DNA of 64,000 nucleotides from Saccharicrinis fermentans DSM 9555 = JCM 21142. Lineage in GTDB: Bacteria > Bacteroidota > Bacteroidia > Bacteroidales > Marinilabiliaceae. The stretch covers positions 690,425 through 754,424 of the forward strand of contig NZ_KI912107.1 in the NCBI RefSeq assembly GCF_000517085.1. The letters run 5' to 3'. The position numbers were made by a program, and so were the translations under genes. Numbering within the stretch: the stretch's first letter is position 1; every line of letters begins with the position of its first letter. This document shows positions 24,063-34,332 of this stretch, in pieces. The notes under the pieces were generated by a model. It was given only the letters and a program-made list of their open reading frames with translations, had not been told where the DNA came from and searched no databases.

Positions 24063-25586
24063 ATGAAAATGAAAAATATTTTAACAACACTGTTCATTGC
24101 AGTAATGATAATGGTGGGGACAAGTGTAAAAGCTGCAGATCCCACGAAGCCTAATGTAATTGTTATTTATCTGGATGATCTGGGTTATGGTGATTTAAGT
24201 GCCTATGGGGCAACCGAAATTGAAACACCAAATATTGATGCATTAGCCAATGGAGGGCTTAAGTTTACACAAGGTTACGCTACATCTTCTACCTGTACTC
24301 CTAGTAGATATGGCTTGTTGACAGGAATATACCCTTGGCGAAATGCCAAAGCCAAGATTCTTCCGGGTTCAGCACCCTTGATTATCTCTACTCAACAAGA
24401 AACATTGCCTAAAATGTTAAAAAGAGCTGGTTATCAAACGGCTGTGATAGGTAAATGGCATCTGGGCTTAGGGGATGGTAATGTGGATTGGAATGGACAT
24501 ATCACCCCGGGACCTAATGAGGTGGGTTTTGATGAGGCTTATATATTAGCGGCTACACAGGATCGTACTCCTACTGTTTATATTGATAATGGATATATTG
24601 ATGGTTTGGATCCTAATGATCCTATTTACGTTAGTTATGAGAAAAATTTTGAAGGAGAACCAACCGGTAAGGATAACCCTGAATTAACAACCATGAAATG
24701 GCACCATGGGCATAACAATAGTATCGTTAATGGAATTCCAAGGATGGGCTTTATGAAAGGTGGAGAAGCTGCCCGATGGAGTGATGTTGATATAGCAGAT
24801 CATTTTTTGTCGAAAGTAAAAAGTTACGTTAAAAGTCATAAGGATAGCCCTTTCTTTTTATACTATGCATTGCAGCAACCTCATGTGCCCCGTACTCCTC
24901 ATCCTCGTTTTGTAGGTAAGTCGGGAATGGGACCACGGGGAGATGTTATTATAGAGGCGGATTGGTGTATTGGTGAATTTATGAAAACCCTTGAGGAAGA
25001 AGGTGTTCTGGAGAATACTTTGGTTGTTTTTTCTAGCGATAATGGCCCGGTGTTGAATGATGGGTATTATGATGATGCCGTGGAAAAACTAGGTAAGCAT
25101 AGGCCAACAGGCCCTTTTAGGGGCGGTAAATATAGTATGTTTGAAGCTGGTACACGGGTTCCTTTCATAACTTACTGGAAAGGGCGAATTAAGCCGGGTG
25201 TTTCGGATGCAATGGTTTGTCAGATTGATCTTTTGGCTTCTTTGGCAAAGTTAGTTGGCGTGCAAGCTGAAGTGAATGATAGTAAGGACATGTTGGCTGT
25301 TCTCATGGGTAAGCGAAAAAAAGGAAGAAAAAATCTGGTTGTTGAAGCCAATGGAAAAACCGCATATAGAAAGGGTAATTGGGCCATGATTCCTGCTTAT
25401 AAAGGAAGCCCAATGAGCTGGCATTCAGGTGTTGAAACGGCTATCGCTCCAGAATTTCAGCTGTATAACCTGAAGGAGGATGTGATGCAAAAAAATAATT
25501 TGGCAGAATCTAATCCTAAGATGTTGAATAAACTGATGGCCGAATTTGAAGCCATCCGAGGAACGGAATATGGTGGCCTGAAATAA
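24063..25586 (+). CDS. Secreted S1-type arylsulfatase
   Basis: Signal peptide residues 1-25 (ending SVKAAD). PNVIVIYLDDLGYGDLS is the metal-binding strand, CTPSR at Cys78 the formylglycine motif, GKWHLGLGDG and YYALQQPHVPRTPHPRF are conserved blocks, and FSSDNGPVLNDGY carries the DNG ligands. Its 507 residues match typical arylsulfatase A-like enzymes. It follows the DUF4038 gene by 47 nt and precedes the GH2 gene by 18 nt, so three or more genes (22.3-30.6 kb) are probably one transcription unit. It needs a separate maturase, which is not in this window. Confidence 0.9.
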   Translation: MKMKNILTTLFIAVMIMVGTSVKAADPTKPNVIVIYLDDLGYGDLSAYGATEIETPNIDALANGGLKFTQGYATSSTCTPSRYGLLTGIYPWRNAKAKILPGSAPLIISTQQETLPKMLKRAGYQTAVIGKWHLGLGDGNVDWNGHITPGPNEVGFDEAYILAATQDRTPTVYIDNGYIDGLDPNDPIYVSYEKNFEGEPTGKDNPELTTMKWHHGHNNSIVNGIPRMGFMKGGEAARWSDVDIADHFLSKVKSYVKSHKDSPFFLYYALQQPHVPRTPHPRFVGKSGMGPRGDVIIEADWCIGEFMKTLEEEGVLENTLVVFSSDNGPVLNDGYYDDAVEKLGKHRPTGPFRGGKYSMFEAGTRVPFITYWKGRIKPGVSDAMVCQIDLLASLAKLVGVQAEVNDSKDMLAVLMGKRKKGRKNLVVEANGKTAYRKGNWAMIPAYKGSPMSWHSGVETAIAPEFQLYNLKEDVMQKNNLAESNPKMLNKLMAEFEAIRGTEYGGLK

Positions 25587-25604
25587 TAAGCTATAAACTG
25601 ATAA

Positions 25605-28157
25605 ATGACTTTTATGAAGCGAATGGTTCAAAAATATAGTATTTATTCCCTGCTGCTTGGTTTTGTAAGTCTGCTATTTGCTTGTCAGCCTTCAGCGCTC
25701 CATGATTTTGAACGAGAGACGGATTTTAATTTTGGATGGAAATTCCAGTTGCTAAACGATACTAATTCTCTCAAAGATGTACCTTTAGAGGATGCTGGTT
25801 GGCGTGATGTACGTCTGCCACATGATTGGAGCATTGAAGCTTCTTTTGATTCTACTCTGGAAGGGTGCGTGGGGTACCTTCCCGGCGGGGTAGGTGTGTA
25901 TCAAAAACACTTTACAACAACAAGTGCAAAAAATGATAAGAGCACTTTCGTTTTGTTTGATGGGGTTTACAACAATGCCAAATTTTGGTTGAATGGTAAA
26001 TTTCTGGGAGAAAATCCTTATGGTTATTCACCTGTGTTTTTTAATTTGACGGATGCTTTAAATGAAGTGGGAGAGCCTAATGTTTTAACTGTGTATGTTG
26101 ATCATTCGCGATTTGCCGATAGCAGATGGTATACGGGAAGTGGTATCTATCGTAAGGTAAAGCTGGTTACCCTTGATAAGTTACATATTCCTATTTGGGG
26201 TACCTTTGTAACCACTCCTGAAATTACAGATAACGAGGCAAAGTTGAATATCGAAATCACCGTGGAGAACGAAAGGACTCAAGCGTACTCATTTAGTTTA
26301 CGTACGGTTATTTTTGATGCCTCGGGTAAGCAGATAGCGCAGGTTGAAGATAAACTGAACCTGGGAAGTGATACGGCTGAAGTTTTTAAACAGCAATTGG
26401 AGTTGCGTCATCCTCAATTATGGGATCCTGAGCATCCTTATATGTACAAGGCTGTTAGTACTATTGTTGTTGGTGGTAAAAAGCTGGATCAATATAGTAC
26501 TCCATTTGGTATTCGAAGTCTCCGCTTTGATAAGGATAAAGGCTTTTTTCTCAATGGTAAGTCAACGTATGTAAAAGGTGTTTGCCTGCATCATGATGGC
26601 GGATTGGTGGGGGCCGCTGTCCCTAAAGGCGTTTGGCAACGTCGTCTTAAACTGCTCAAAGAGGCAGGTGTGAATGCTATTCGTACATCTCATAATCCTT
26701 TCTCTGATGAGTTTTTGGATCTGTGCGATGAAATGGGCTTTTTAGTCCAAAATGAGATTTTTGATGAGATGGATAACCCCAAAGATAAACGCTTTAATCT
26801 GAATGAACGTGAAGTGCTTTATCGAACTAGAGGCTATACTGAGCACTTTCAAAAATGGGGCGAAAGTGATTTGAAGAGAACAATGCAAAGAGATCGTAAT
26901 CACCCATCGGTATTTCAATGGAGCATAGGAAATGAAATAGAATGGACATATCCTGATTATAAATATATAAGTGGACTTTGGGATCCCGAGGTAAAGGGGG
27001 GGTACTGGAATAAAATTCCTCACTTGACACCGCAAGAGATGAAGGCTCGTTATGAGTCTTTGCCCAAAAGAAAATACAACTTGGCTCAAACAGCTCATCG
27101 GTTATCCAAATGGGTTAAAGATATGGATACTACACGTCCGGTTACAGCTAACCTGATTATTCCTGTGGCCAGTTGTGCAACAGGATATGCCGATGCTTTG
27201 GATGTGGTTGGCTTTAGTTATCAGATTAAGCAGTATGATTGGTGTAAAAAACATTATCCAAATATGTTGTTTACAGGTTCTGAAAACTCCGGTTATCTGA
27301 GCGAATGGAAGTCAGTCGTAGAAAATCCAATGGTATTTAGTATGTATATGTGGACAGGTATTGATTATCTGGGAGAGTCTAATCTAAAGTGGCCACAAAA
27401 GGCTTGGTCTGGTGATATGCTGGACTTAGCAGGCTTTAAAAAAGCAGGATGGAATCACTTTAAAAGTATATGGACTGATGAACCCTTTTTGGCCATTCAG
27501 ACGCATGCCGAAAAAGATTCTGAATTTACGGTGGACCAAGAGGGTAAAGTAGTCCCTAAATCTAAAAAAGCACTTAATTGGAACAATGCACTGTCGGTTG
27601 ATCATTGGAATTATAAGGATGAGGAAACTGTAATCGTGGAGGTAGTCTCTAATTTGCCAGAGGCTGAATTGTTTCTAAATGGTCAATCGTTAGGAAGCCT
27701 TCGTGTATCCGATAGTCAAGATCAGATAATGCGATGGGCAGTTCCTTATCAGGCGGGGATATTGGAGGCAAGAGCTGTTTCTAATGGTAAGGAAATAATC
27801 ACCGCACTTAAAACTGCTGCTGAATTGGCTGATATTTCTGTAGATGTTGATAAAACATTGTTGCAGGCAGATGGCTATGATGTGAGTCATGTCGTTGTTC
27901 AATTGGTGGATAAGGATGGTGTTCCTGTAAAAACACAGGAGCAAGAGGTTGTGTTCGAAATGGAAGGGAATGGCCGTTTGTTAGGTGTTGATAATGGATG
28001 GAACAAAAGTACCCAGGACTATCAGACCAATAGAATAGTCACTCATCTGGGTAGGTGTATGGCTATCATTCAATCTAATACGACCTCTGATATTGTTCGT
28101 TTAACAGTTCGAACAAAGGGGGTAGATGCGCAGCAGATATCAATTCGAATTGAGTAA
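25605..28157 (+). CDS. GH2 beta-galactosidase-like lipoprotein
   Basis: The signal sequence ends with the lipobox LFAC, so the 850-residue enzyme is likely an outer-membrane lipoprotein. The order is sugar-binding domain (DAGWRDVRLPHDWSIE), immunoglobulin-like domain, and TIM barrel with GVNAIRTSHNPFSDEFLDLC, then WSIGNEIEW with the acid/base Glu near residue 442 and TGSENSGYLSE with a candidate nucleophile Glu. Two further beta domains end the chain. GH2 enzymes remove terminal beta-galactose, beta-mannose or beta-glucuronate; HNPFSDEF fits the beta-galactosidase branch. It is coupled closely to the sulfatase upstream and the GH3 downstream. Confidence 0.88.
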   Translation: MTFMKRMVQKYSIYSLLLGFVSLLFACQPSALHDFERETDFNFGWKFQLLNDTNSLKDVPLEDAGWRDVRLPHDWSIEASFDSTLEGCVGYLPGGVGVYQKHFTTTSAKNDKSTFVLFDGVYNNAKFWLNGKFLGENPYGYSPVFFNLTDALNEVGEPNVLTVYVDHSRFADSRWYTGSGIYRKVKLVTLDKLHIPIWGTFVTTPEITDNEAKLNIEITVENERTQAYSFSLRTVIFDASGKQIAQVEDKLNLGSDTAEVFKQQLELRHPQLWDPEHPYMYKAVSTIVVGGKKLDQYSTPFGIRSLRFDKDKGFFLNGKSTYVKGVCLHHDGGLVGAAVPKGVWQRRLKLLKEAGVNAIRTSHNPFSDEFLDLCDEMGFLVQNEIFDEMDNPKDKRFNLNEREVLYRTRGYTEHFQKWGESDLKRTMQRDRNHPSVFQWSIGNEIEWTYPDYKYISGLWDPEVKGGYWNKIPHLTPQEMKARYESLPKRKYNLAQTAHRLSKWVKDMDTTRPVTANLIIPVASCATGYADALDVVGFSYQIKQYDWCKKHYPNMLFTGSENSGYLSEWKSVVENPMVFSMYMWTGIDYLGESNLKWPQKAWSGDMLDLAGFKKAGWNHFKSIWTDEPFLAIQTHAEKDSEFTVDQEGKVVPKSKKALNWNNALSVDHWNYKDEETVIVEVVSNLPEAELFLNGQSLGSLRVSDSQDQIMRWAVPYQAGILEARAVSNGKEIITALKTAAELADISVDVDKTLLQADGYDVSHVVVQLVDKDGVPVKTQEQEVVFEMEGNGRLLGVDNGWNKSTQDYQTNRIVTHLGRCMAIIQSNTTSDIVRLTVRTKGVDAQQISIRIE

Positions 28158-28217
28158 GATTATTGAAAGTACACAAGAAAGACCTACCTGAGTGAATCGG
28201 AATTAAAATTTATACAT

Positions 28218-30569
28218 ATGCAAAATACTATTGTCCTCATATTTACTTTTTTATTGTTGAGTTTTGTTCTTCAAGGACAAAATACTCCATTTGCCACTCC
28301 TGAAATTGACAGTAAGGTTGATGCAATCATGGCCGATATGAGTATGGATGAAAAATTGGCCCAGATAATGGGAACGCGTTTACGGGATATTATGGAAGAT
28401 GGAAAAATATCTCTTGAGAAATGTAGGACGCACATTCCCTTTGGTATCGGACACTTTTGTCAGTTCTCTTCAGGTCAGGAGTTGAAGCCCGAAGAATTAA
28501 GGGATATGGTGCGAGAAGTACAACATTATCTGATGACTGAAACCCGGATGAAAATACCAGCTATTTTTCATGAAGAAGCGATTACCGGTTTTGCTACATT
28601 GGGGGCTACTACTTTTCCTCAGCAAATAGGTGTGGGCTGTACCTGGAACCCTGACTTGGTGGAAAAGAATACCGCATCAACCGCAAGAAACATGCGGGCC
28701 GCCGGAGCTACTTTTGCCTTATCACCCATGCTTGATTTAAGTCGTTCTGCCCATTGGAATCGTCATCAGGAAAGTTATGGTGAAGACGCTTATCTGACAT
28801 CGCGGATGGGAGTGGCTTTTGTTCAAGGTTTGCAAGGTGAGGACTTTAAAACAGGTGTTGCAGCTACTGTAAAGCATTTTGCCGGTTATGGTACACAAAA
28901 TAATTCTGAAAAAGTTTTGTATGAAGAATACCTGATGCCCCATGAGGCATGCTTTAAAGTGGGGGGAGCCAAAAGTGTTATGCCTTCTTATGGAGTGTAT
29001 AAAGCATTGCCAGTGGCGGCTAATCCGACTATGTTAGATCAGATTTTACGAAGGGATGCCGGTTTTGATGGATTGGTGGTTAGTGATTATGGGGCTATTA
29101 ATTTGTTATATAAAAAGTACAAGGTGGCTAAGGATAGTACCATGGCTGCAGCACTAGCTATAAATGCAGGTATGGATGTGGAATTATCTTCTCCTACTAT
29201 GTTTCCTAAGCTAAAAGAGGCATTGGAGCAAGGCTTGGTTACCGAGAAGGTGATTGATGCGGCTGTAAAACGCTCATTGATAATGAAAGCTAAATTAGGA
29301 TTGTTGGACGAGAATCCGGAGATAGGGAAGGATGGCCCCCTTGATTTTGACCCACCGGAAAATAGAAAACTGGCCTACGAAACAGCTTGCCAGTCTATCG
29401 TGCTCCTGAAAAATAATGGTATTCTTCCCATAAAAAAAGAGCTTAAAAAAATAGCACTGGTGGGACCGAATGCTGCTACGGTGCATGGTCTGTTGGGGGA
29501 CTATACTTATCAGGGTATGCGCGCTTTTTGGAAACAATCGGCTTTTGATGTTAATAATCCGAAACTAGTAAGTGTTAAAGAAGGACTGGAGAATAAACTG
29601 GGTAATGACGTTCAGTTGTTACATGAACGAGGATGTGATTGGAGTGCTGCCTTGGAGGCCAAGATTGATAAGAGCGGATTTGGTGATAGTCGCATCGAAA
29701 AACTGAAGCTCCTTACTGTAGCTGATACGCCACAACCTAACTTGCAAAATGCATTGAAAATTGCCAAGGAAAGTGATGTGATCATTGCAGTGATGGGAGA
29801 GAACCTTTATTTAAATGGAGAAGGGAGATGGCGAAATGGTATTCGTTTACCCGGAGAACAAGAAGCCTTTGTTGAGAAATTAATAGAAACGGGTAAGCCG
29901 GTTGTTCTGGTTATTTTGAGTGGACGGCAACAAGTGATTAGCACTTTCTCTGATCGGTGTGCGGCTATTGTGCAAGGATGGTTTCCTGGCGAGGAGGGAG
30001 GTAATGCTGTGGCTGATATTCTTTTAGGTAAGGTAAATCCTTCGGGTAAGCTGTGTGTGTCCTATCCAAGAACAGAAAATAGTCAGGAGATCAACTATCA
30101 GGATGGTGAAAACAAGGAGTTAATTCAATATCCGTTTGGTTTTGGTTTATCGTATACACAATATACATATGGAAATTTTAAAATGAAAAAGAAGACCAGG
30201 ATTACCGATGATCGTTTTACGGTTTCGTGTACTATAAGAAATACAGGAAACATGGATGGGGCAGAGGTGGCACAACTATATGTGTCACCTAAAAATCCTA
30301 AGTCCCTTATGAAGCCGATCTTACTAAAGGGTTTTCAAAGGGTCTTTTTACAGGCCGGTGAAGAGCGAACACTTACTTTTAAGGTATCTCCTCAACAACT
30401 GGCGCAATATGTAAACAAAAGGTGGATGGTGGAAGCCGGTAAATATGAGTTTAAAATAGGGGCTTCCTGTAATAATATTAAATTGAAGGGGGTCATTGAA
30501 CTGGTGGGGGATGATTTGATTTTAGATCAGGGACGTGAGGTCTTTTTTACTACTAATACTGTTAAGTAG
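28218..30569 (+). CDS. Secreted GH3 beta-glycosidase
   Basis: A signal peptide (residues 1-20) precedes the GH3 N-terminal barrel, with IFHEEAITGFATLGATTFPQ, KHFAGYG near residue 222 and GLVVSDYGAI whose Asp (about residue 290) is the nucleophile. The alpha/beta sandwich domain (SIVLLKNNGILPI to GWFPGEEGGNAVADILLGKV) and a fibronectin-like C-terminal domain follow, giving the usual three-domain GH3 of 783 residues. It would hydrolyse oligosaccharide ends to monosaccharides in the periplasm. It completes the apparent operon of sulfatase, GH2 and GH3 and lies 60 nt after the GH2. Confidence 0.9.
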   Translation: MQNTIVLIFTFLLLSFVLQGQNTPFATPEIDSKVDAIMADMSMDEKLAQIMGTRLRDIMEDGKISLEKCRTHIPFGIGHFCQFSSGQELKPEELRDMVREVQHYLMTETRMKIPAIFHEEAITGFATLGATTFPQQIGVGCTWNPDLVEKNTASTARNMRAAGATFALSPMLDLSRSAHWNRHQESYGEDAYLTSRMGVAFVQGLQGEDFKTGVAATVKHFAGYGTQNNSEKVLYEEYLMPHEACFKVGGAKSVMPSYGVYKALPVAANPTMLDQILRRDAGFDGLVVSDYGAINLLYKKYKVAKDSTMAAALAINAGMDVELSSPTMFPKLKEALEQGLVTEKVIDAAVKRSLIMKAKLGLLDENPEIGKDGPLDFDPPENRKLAYETACQSIVLLKNNGILPIKKELKKIALVGPNAATVHGLLGDYTYQGMRAFWKQSAFDVNNPKLVSVKEGLENKLGNDVQLLHERGCDWSAALEAKIDKSGFGDSRIEKLKLLTVADTPQPNLQNALKIAKESDVIIAVMGENLYLNGEGRWRNGIRLPGEQEAFVEKLIETGKPVVLVILSGRQQVISTFSDRCAAIVQGWFPGEEGGNAVADILLGKVNPSGKLCVSYPRTENSQEINYQDGENKELIQYPFGFGLSYTQYTYGNFKMKKKTRITDDRFTVSCTIRNTGNMDGAEVAQLYVSPKNPKSLMKPILLKGFQRVFLQAGEERTLTFKVSPQQLAQYVNKRWMVEAGKYEFKIGASCNNIKLKGVIELVGDDLILDQGREVFFTTNTVK

Positions 30570-30687
30570 AGTGAATTGATAACTATCTACATTTTTTATA
30601 CATGTAATAAATACCTTTGAAAAGATCATATCCCCCCCGTTATAGCTTGTAAACAGTTTTACTTTAGCATAAACAAATTTATTCAGC

Positions 30688-32115
30688 ATGAAAAAGTATA
30701 AACGATTTAAAAAAAAAATGATGACTTCTGTTCTTATTGGATTGATAGGGGCATTGTGTTTGAATGTATCTGCACAAAAAAAGAATATTGTTTTTCTTTT
30801 TGCAGATGATGCAGGCTACCATGATTTTGGTTTCCAAGGTAGTCAAACCATCAAGACGCCTAATCTGGATCAGTTGGCTTCGGAGGGAGTTCTGTTTAAA
30901 CAAGCTTATACAACAGCTGCTGTTTGTGGCCCCTCTAGAGCAGGTTTGCTGACAGGAATGTACCAACAACGTTTTGGCATTGAGGAAAACAATGTTCCAG
31001 GTTATATGAGCGCTTCTTCCAAGCTGTTGGCTGATGAAATGGGCTTGCCATTGCATCTTAAAACCATCGCCGATTACCTGAATCCATTGGGGTATCAGTC
31101 TATTGTTCTTGGTAAATGGCATTTGGGAAATGCAGATAAGTACCATCCTTTAAAAAGAGGATTTGATGAGTTCTATGGTTTTAGAGGAGGGTCACGCAGC
31201 TTTTTACCTTTAACGCAAAAACAAGCTATCAATAGGTTAGAGGATAGGTTAGAAAGAGGTTTTGAAAATTATCAGGAACCGGATAAGTATCTTACCTATG
31301 ACTTAGCGGATGAGGCTTGTGACTTTATTGAGAGAAACCAGAAGAGACCTTTTTTTATGTATATGTCGTTTAATGCTGTGCATACTCCACTTCAAGCCAC
31401 AAAAGAAGATTTGGCGCAAGTTGAAGGTCTAACAGGAAAACGAAAGATATTAGCAGCCATGACGATCGCTCTGGATCGTGCTTGTGGGCAAATATTGGAT
31501 AAATTGAAAGAATTGGGGCTGGAAAAGAATACCTTGGTTGTTTTTGCCAATGATAACGGAGGACCTGATGGCTCCTTGACATGCAATTACCCCTTAAGTG
31601 GATGTAAATCGAACCATTTGGAAGGTGGTATCAGAGTTCCTTTTCTTATGAAGCTCCCTGAAGTTATTAAACCAGGTTCCCGTTTCGATGATCCTGTAAG
31701 TCTTCTGGATCTGCTGCCCACTTTTGTAAATGTGGCAGGTGGTGATGCTTCGCAAATAAAAGGATTGGACGGCGTGGATTTACTTCCCTATGTTACGGGT
31801 AAAAATAAGTCGGAACCTCATGAGCTATTGTTTTGGAAAAAAGAAAATAGAGGGGTCGTGAGAAAAGGTGATTGGAAATTACTTCGTTATCCCGATAGAC
31901 CCGCAGAACTCTATAATATCGCTAAAGATGAATCGGAAAGTAATAACCTGGCTTATAAGTATCCGGAAAAAGTGCGTGAGATGTTTAAGTTATTATGGGA
32001 ATGGGAAGGTGAATTGGAACGCCCTCTTTGGCAGCTAAAAAGGGTTTATGAAGTGAATGCCATGAGACGAATGGATGAGAAAAGAACCCCTGTTTTGGAT
32101 GAAGTAGAGCAATAA
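30688..32115 (+). CDS. Secreted S1-type sulfatase
   Basis: Signal peptide ends near [23 protein letters not shown] is the metal-binding strand, CGPSR at Cys80 the formylglycine motif, [13 protein letters not shown] and [16 protein letters not shown] are conserved blocks and [10 protein letters not shown] carries the DNG ligands. At 475 residues it is a standard arylsulfatase. It is the last gene of the polysaccharide cluster, about 120 nt after the GH3, and is followed by a strong terminator. It differs clearly in sequence from the other three sulfatases, so the set probably attacks different sulfate positions. Confidence 0.9.
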   Translation: MKKYKRFKKKMMTSVLIGLIGALCLNVSAQKKNIVFLFADDAGYHDFGFQGSQTIKTPNLDQLASEGVLFKQAYTTAAVCGPSRAGLLTGMYQQRFGIEENNVPGYMSASSKLLADEMGLPLHLKTIADYLNPLGYQSIVLGKWHLGNADKYHPLKRGFDEFYGFRGGSRSFLPLTQKQAINRLEDRLERGFENYQEPDKYLTYDLADEACDFIERNQKRPFFMYMSFNAVHTPLQATKEDLAQVEGLTGKRKILAAMTIALDRACGQILDKLKELGLEKNTLVVFANDNGGPDGSLTCNYPLSGCKSNHLEGGIRVPFLMKLPEVIKPGSRFDDPVSLLDLLPTFVNVAGGDASQIKGLDGVDLLPYVTGKNKSEPHELLFWKKENRGVVRKGDWKLLRYPDRPAELYNIAKDESESNNLAYKYPEKVREMFKLLWEWEGELERPLWQLKRVYEVNAMRRMDEKRTPVLDEVEQ

Positions 32116-32131
32116 GTAATATATAACAGAG

Positions 32132-32166
32132 AAAGGGTGTGGATAACAAATCTACACCCTTTTTTA
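32132..32166 (+). terminator. Terminator of the polysaccharide cluster
   Basis: AAAGGGTGTGGAT and ATCTACACCCTTT form a 13-bp stem with one mismatch and a short loop, then a T-tract. Confidence 0.85.
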
Positions 32167-32195
32167 TTGTTGGTATTGTATTTATTACCAATGGT

Positions 32196-32813
32196 TTAAC
32201 TTAAAATTTCGTCCAGAGTAATATAATCGCCTACTTTACCAGTCATTTTTTCCATGTCTGTTTGAACAGGTAGGGTCTTTTTTCCCGGTCTCCATCCTGC
32301 TGGACAAACTTCTCCTGTTTTACTGGCATGTTGCCAAGCTTTGATCTGTCTGAGAAATTCTTTTACATTTCTACCAACCGAGTCGGCTTGTACTTCCTGA
32401 GCTACACAAACACCATCTGGGTTAAAAAGAAATCTTCCTCTTAGGGCCACACCTTCTTCTTCAATGAGTACACCAAAGGCACGACTTACTTCTAATGTGG
32501 TGTCAGCTCCCAAGGTTAATTTTAAGCCCTTCAGGATAGGTTCTGTTTCAATAAATCGCTTATGAGAAAATTTAGAGTCAACAGAAACAGGTAATAGCTC
32601 TACTCCCAGCTCCTGAAACTCGTCATAATGAGCATTCATAGCGGCTATTTCTGTTGGACATACAAATGTGAAATCTGCGGGATAAAAACAAACAACAGTC
32701 CACTTATCTTTATAGTCTTTGCTGGATACGCTTGTGAAATGACCTGTTTTGGCATCGTATGCCTCCATTTCAAATGCAGGCATTTCTTGTCTTACCATAG
32801 TTGCACTCATCAT
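32196..32813 (-). CDS. ahpC: Two-cysteine peroxiredoxin (AhpC/Prx1 type)
   Basis: The peroxidatic Cys lies in DFTFVCPTE and the resolving Cys in GEVCPAGW, as in typical two-Cys AhpC peroxiredoxins that reduce hydrogen peroxide and organic peroxides. I chose the ATG-ATG at 32813/32810 because GGAG stands 6 nt upstream. The frame also remains open to an ATG at 32903, which would add 30 basic residues starting MACVNGVKPRKKK only 6 nt after the dps stop; this longer form cannot be excluded. It is downstream of dps on the same strand, forming an oxidative-stress pair. No ahpF is nearby. Confidence 0.88.
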   Translation of the reverse strand: MMSATMVRQEMPAFEMEAYDAKTGHFTSVSSKDYKDKWTVVCFYPADFTFVCPTEIAAMNAHYDEFQELGVELLPVSVDSKFSHKRFIETEPILKGLKLTLGADTTLEVSRAFGVLIEEEGVALRGRFLFNPDGVCVAQEVQADSVGRNVKEFLRQIKAWQHASKTGEVCPAGWRPGKKTLPVQTDMEKMTGKVGDYITLDEILS

Positions 32814-32909
32814 TTTTCTCTCCTTATTTATTTGATTATTTACATCTAATTCTTCCGTTGCAATCTTTTTTTTGCGTGGTTTTACACCGTTTACACATGC
32901 CATAATAGT

Positions 32910-33374
32910 TTATTTTAATGCTGCGTTTAACATCCATATCATTTTTTCTTGCTCTTCAATGTATCCGGACAACATAGACACAGTTCCTTCGTCTCCATGT
33001 TCCGAAGAGAATGAAAGTATTTCACGTTCAATGGCAAGGAGTTTCTTTGTGTCCTGAAGTAGATATTTAACAGTATCTTCAGCTGAACTTACATTTGTTT
33101 GTTCGTTGATTTCTGAAATTTTAAGATACTCACTAAAAGAGTGTAGTGGTTTTCCACCCAAAATTAAAATACGTTCAGCTACCTCGTCGGCCATTTCGTT
33201 CAGTTGGTTGTATATCTCTTCGAACTTTGCATGAAGAACAAAGAACTGTTTGCCTACGATGTTCCAGTGAAATCCACGAACGTTCATATACGAGATTTGT
33301 AAACTGCTTAAATAAGCATTTAATTTTCCTGATACTTCTTCAGTGTACTCTGATTTTAATCCTATATTATTCAT
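32910..33374 (-). CDS. dps: Dps-family ferritin-like DNA-protection protein
   Basis: NVRGFHWNIVGKQFFVLHAK is the Dps signature holding the ferroxidase His and the first acidic ligands, and EIYNQLNEMADEVAERI holds the rest. Dps dodecamers oxidise and store iron with peroxide and protect DNA. I chose the ATG at 33374 (MNNIGLK); the upstream TTG at 33401 overlaps the likely -7 promoter box. It precedes the peroxiredoxin gene, so both are likely induced together under oxidative stress. Length (154 residues) is normal. Confidence 0.9.
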   Translation of the reverse strand: MNNIGLKSEYTEEVSGKLNAYLSSLQISYMNVRGFHWNIVGKQFFVLHAKFEEIYNQLNEMADEVAERILILGGKPLHSFSEYLKISEINEQTNVSSAEDTVKYLLQDTKKLLAIEREILSFSSEHGDEGTVSMLSGYIEEQEKMIWMLNAALK

Positions 33375-33398
33375 AATACCATTTTTATATATTGATAT

Positions 33399-33406
33399 CA
33401 AAGTTA
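33399..33406 (-). promoter_or_regulatory. Probable -7 box of the dps-ahpC promoter
   Basis: On the minus strand TAACTTTG fits TAnnTTTG and lies 25 nt before the dps ATG. No convincing -33 TTG is present at the right distance, which would suit an activator-dependent promoter. Confidence 0.45.
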
Positions 33407-33446
33407 CATCAAGGGATTGGTATTATTTTTTACATATGTTAAAAAA

Positions 33447-34010
33447 TCACTTTCTGGAACGAATGCGACTCAGGGAGACTTGTGAAATGCCTAGGAAGCT
33501 AGCTGTATCTCCCAAACTGATACGTTGTTGTAGATGGCCATATTCCAGAATGAATTTATCATATCTTTCTGTCGCATTTTCATGAAGCATGGTTTTTAAA
33601 CGTTCAATGGACATAATGGCCATATTGGAAATGACAATTCTAATAAATCGTTCGAAGGAGTGATATTTTGAACAAAGGTATTCCATCTTGTCATATTCTA
33701 GATATATGAGGGTAGAATCTTCCAGTGCTATGGTTGAATATTTTGCAGGTATATTGCTCAGAAAACTATCAGATATGGTTACAAAACGATGATCGCAAAA
33801 GAATCTTAGGATATATTGATTTCCATTGTGGTAATAATAATGTTTCAAGAGTCCTTTTTCAACAAAATAGAGATGACGAGAAATTTTCCCTTTGTGATTA
33901 ACCATCTCACCTTTTTTAAAAGTTCTTTTCTTAAGAAGTTCGGCTAGTTCTTCTCTGACTTCTTTTTCAAGAGAGGTAATGTTTTCTGCTTGTTCTATAA
34001 AATCATTCAT
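33447..34010 (-). CDS. Crp/Fnr-family transcription regulator
   Basis: From the ATG at 34010 (MNDFIEQ) the product has a cyclic-nucleotide-binding-type beta roll (FKKGEMVNHKGKISRHLYFV, then GLLKHYYY) and a C-terminal helix-turn-helix (RISLGDTASFLGISQVSLSRI). The glycine and arginine of a cAMP pocket are not clearly conserved, as is usual for Bacteroidota members of this family. It is transcribed in the same direction as dps and ahpC but lies upstream of them with its own spacing, so it might regulate them. Target genes are unknown. Confidence 0.85.
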   Translation of the reverse strand: MNDFIEQAENITSLEKEVREELAELLKKRTFKKGEMVNHKGKISRHLYFVEKGLLKHYYYHNGNQYILRFFCDHRFVTISDSFLSNIPAKYSTIALEDSTLIYLEYDKMEYLCSKYHSFERFIRIVISNMAIMSIERLKTMLHENATERYDKFILEYGHLQQRISLGDTASFLGISQVSLSRIRSRK

Positions 34011-34332
34011 ACAATATGAAATATATATAATAGGTTCAATCATTGCGCTGATAAATAGTTACCGATGAAATGAGTAGTGTCTGAGTCAGCTCCTGCATGT
34101 GAGTATGAGGACTGTCCGTTTTTTTGAGCGAGATTTACAACTTTATTCGATAAGTGGTAGGTGATACATGAATAACAATTGTTATAGCTGTCGCACTTAT
34201 GTTTTATTTTAGACAATCCTTTTTTCAAATATAAAACTTATTGAGTACAAAACAATGTTTTTATGCAGGCTGATGTAATGGTACTAATGATTGCTTTTGT
34301 TATGTTTGTATGAAGTATACATATTGAGTTCT

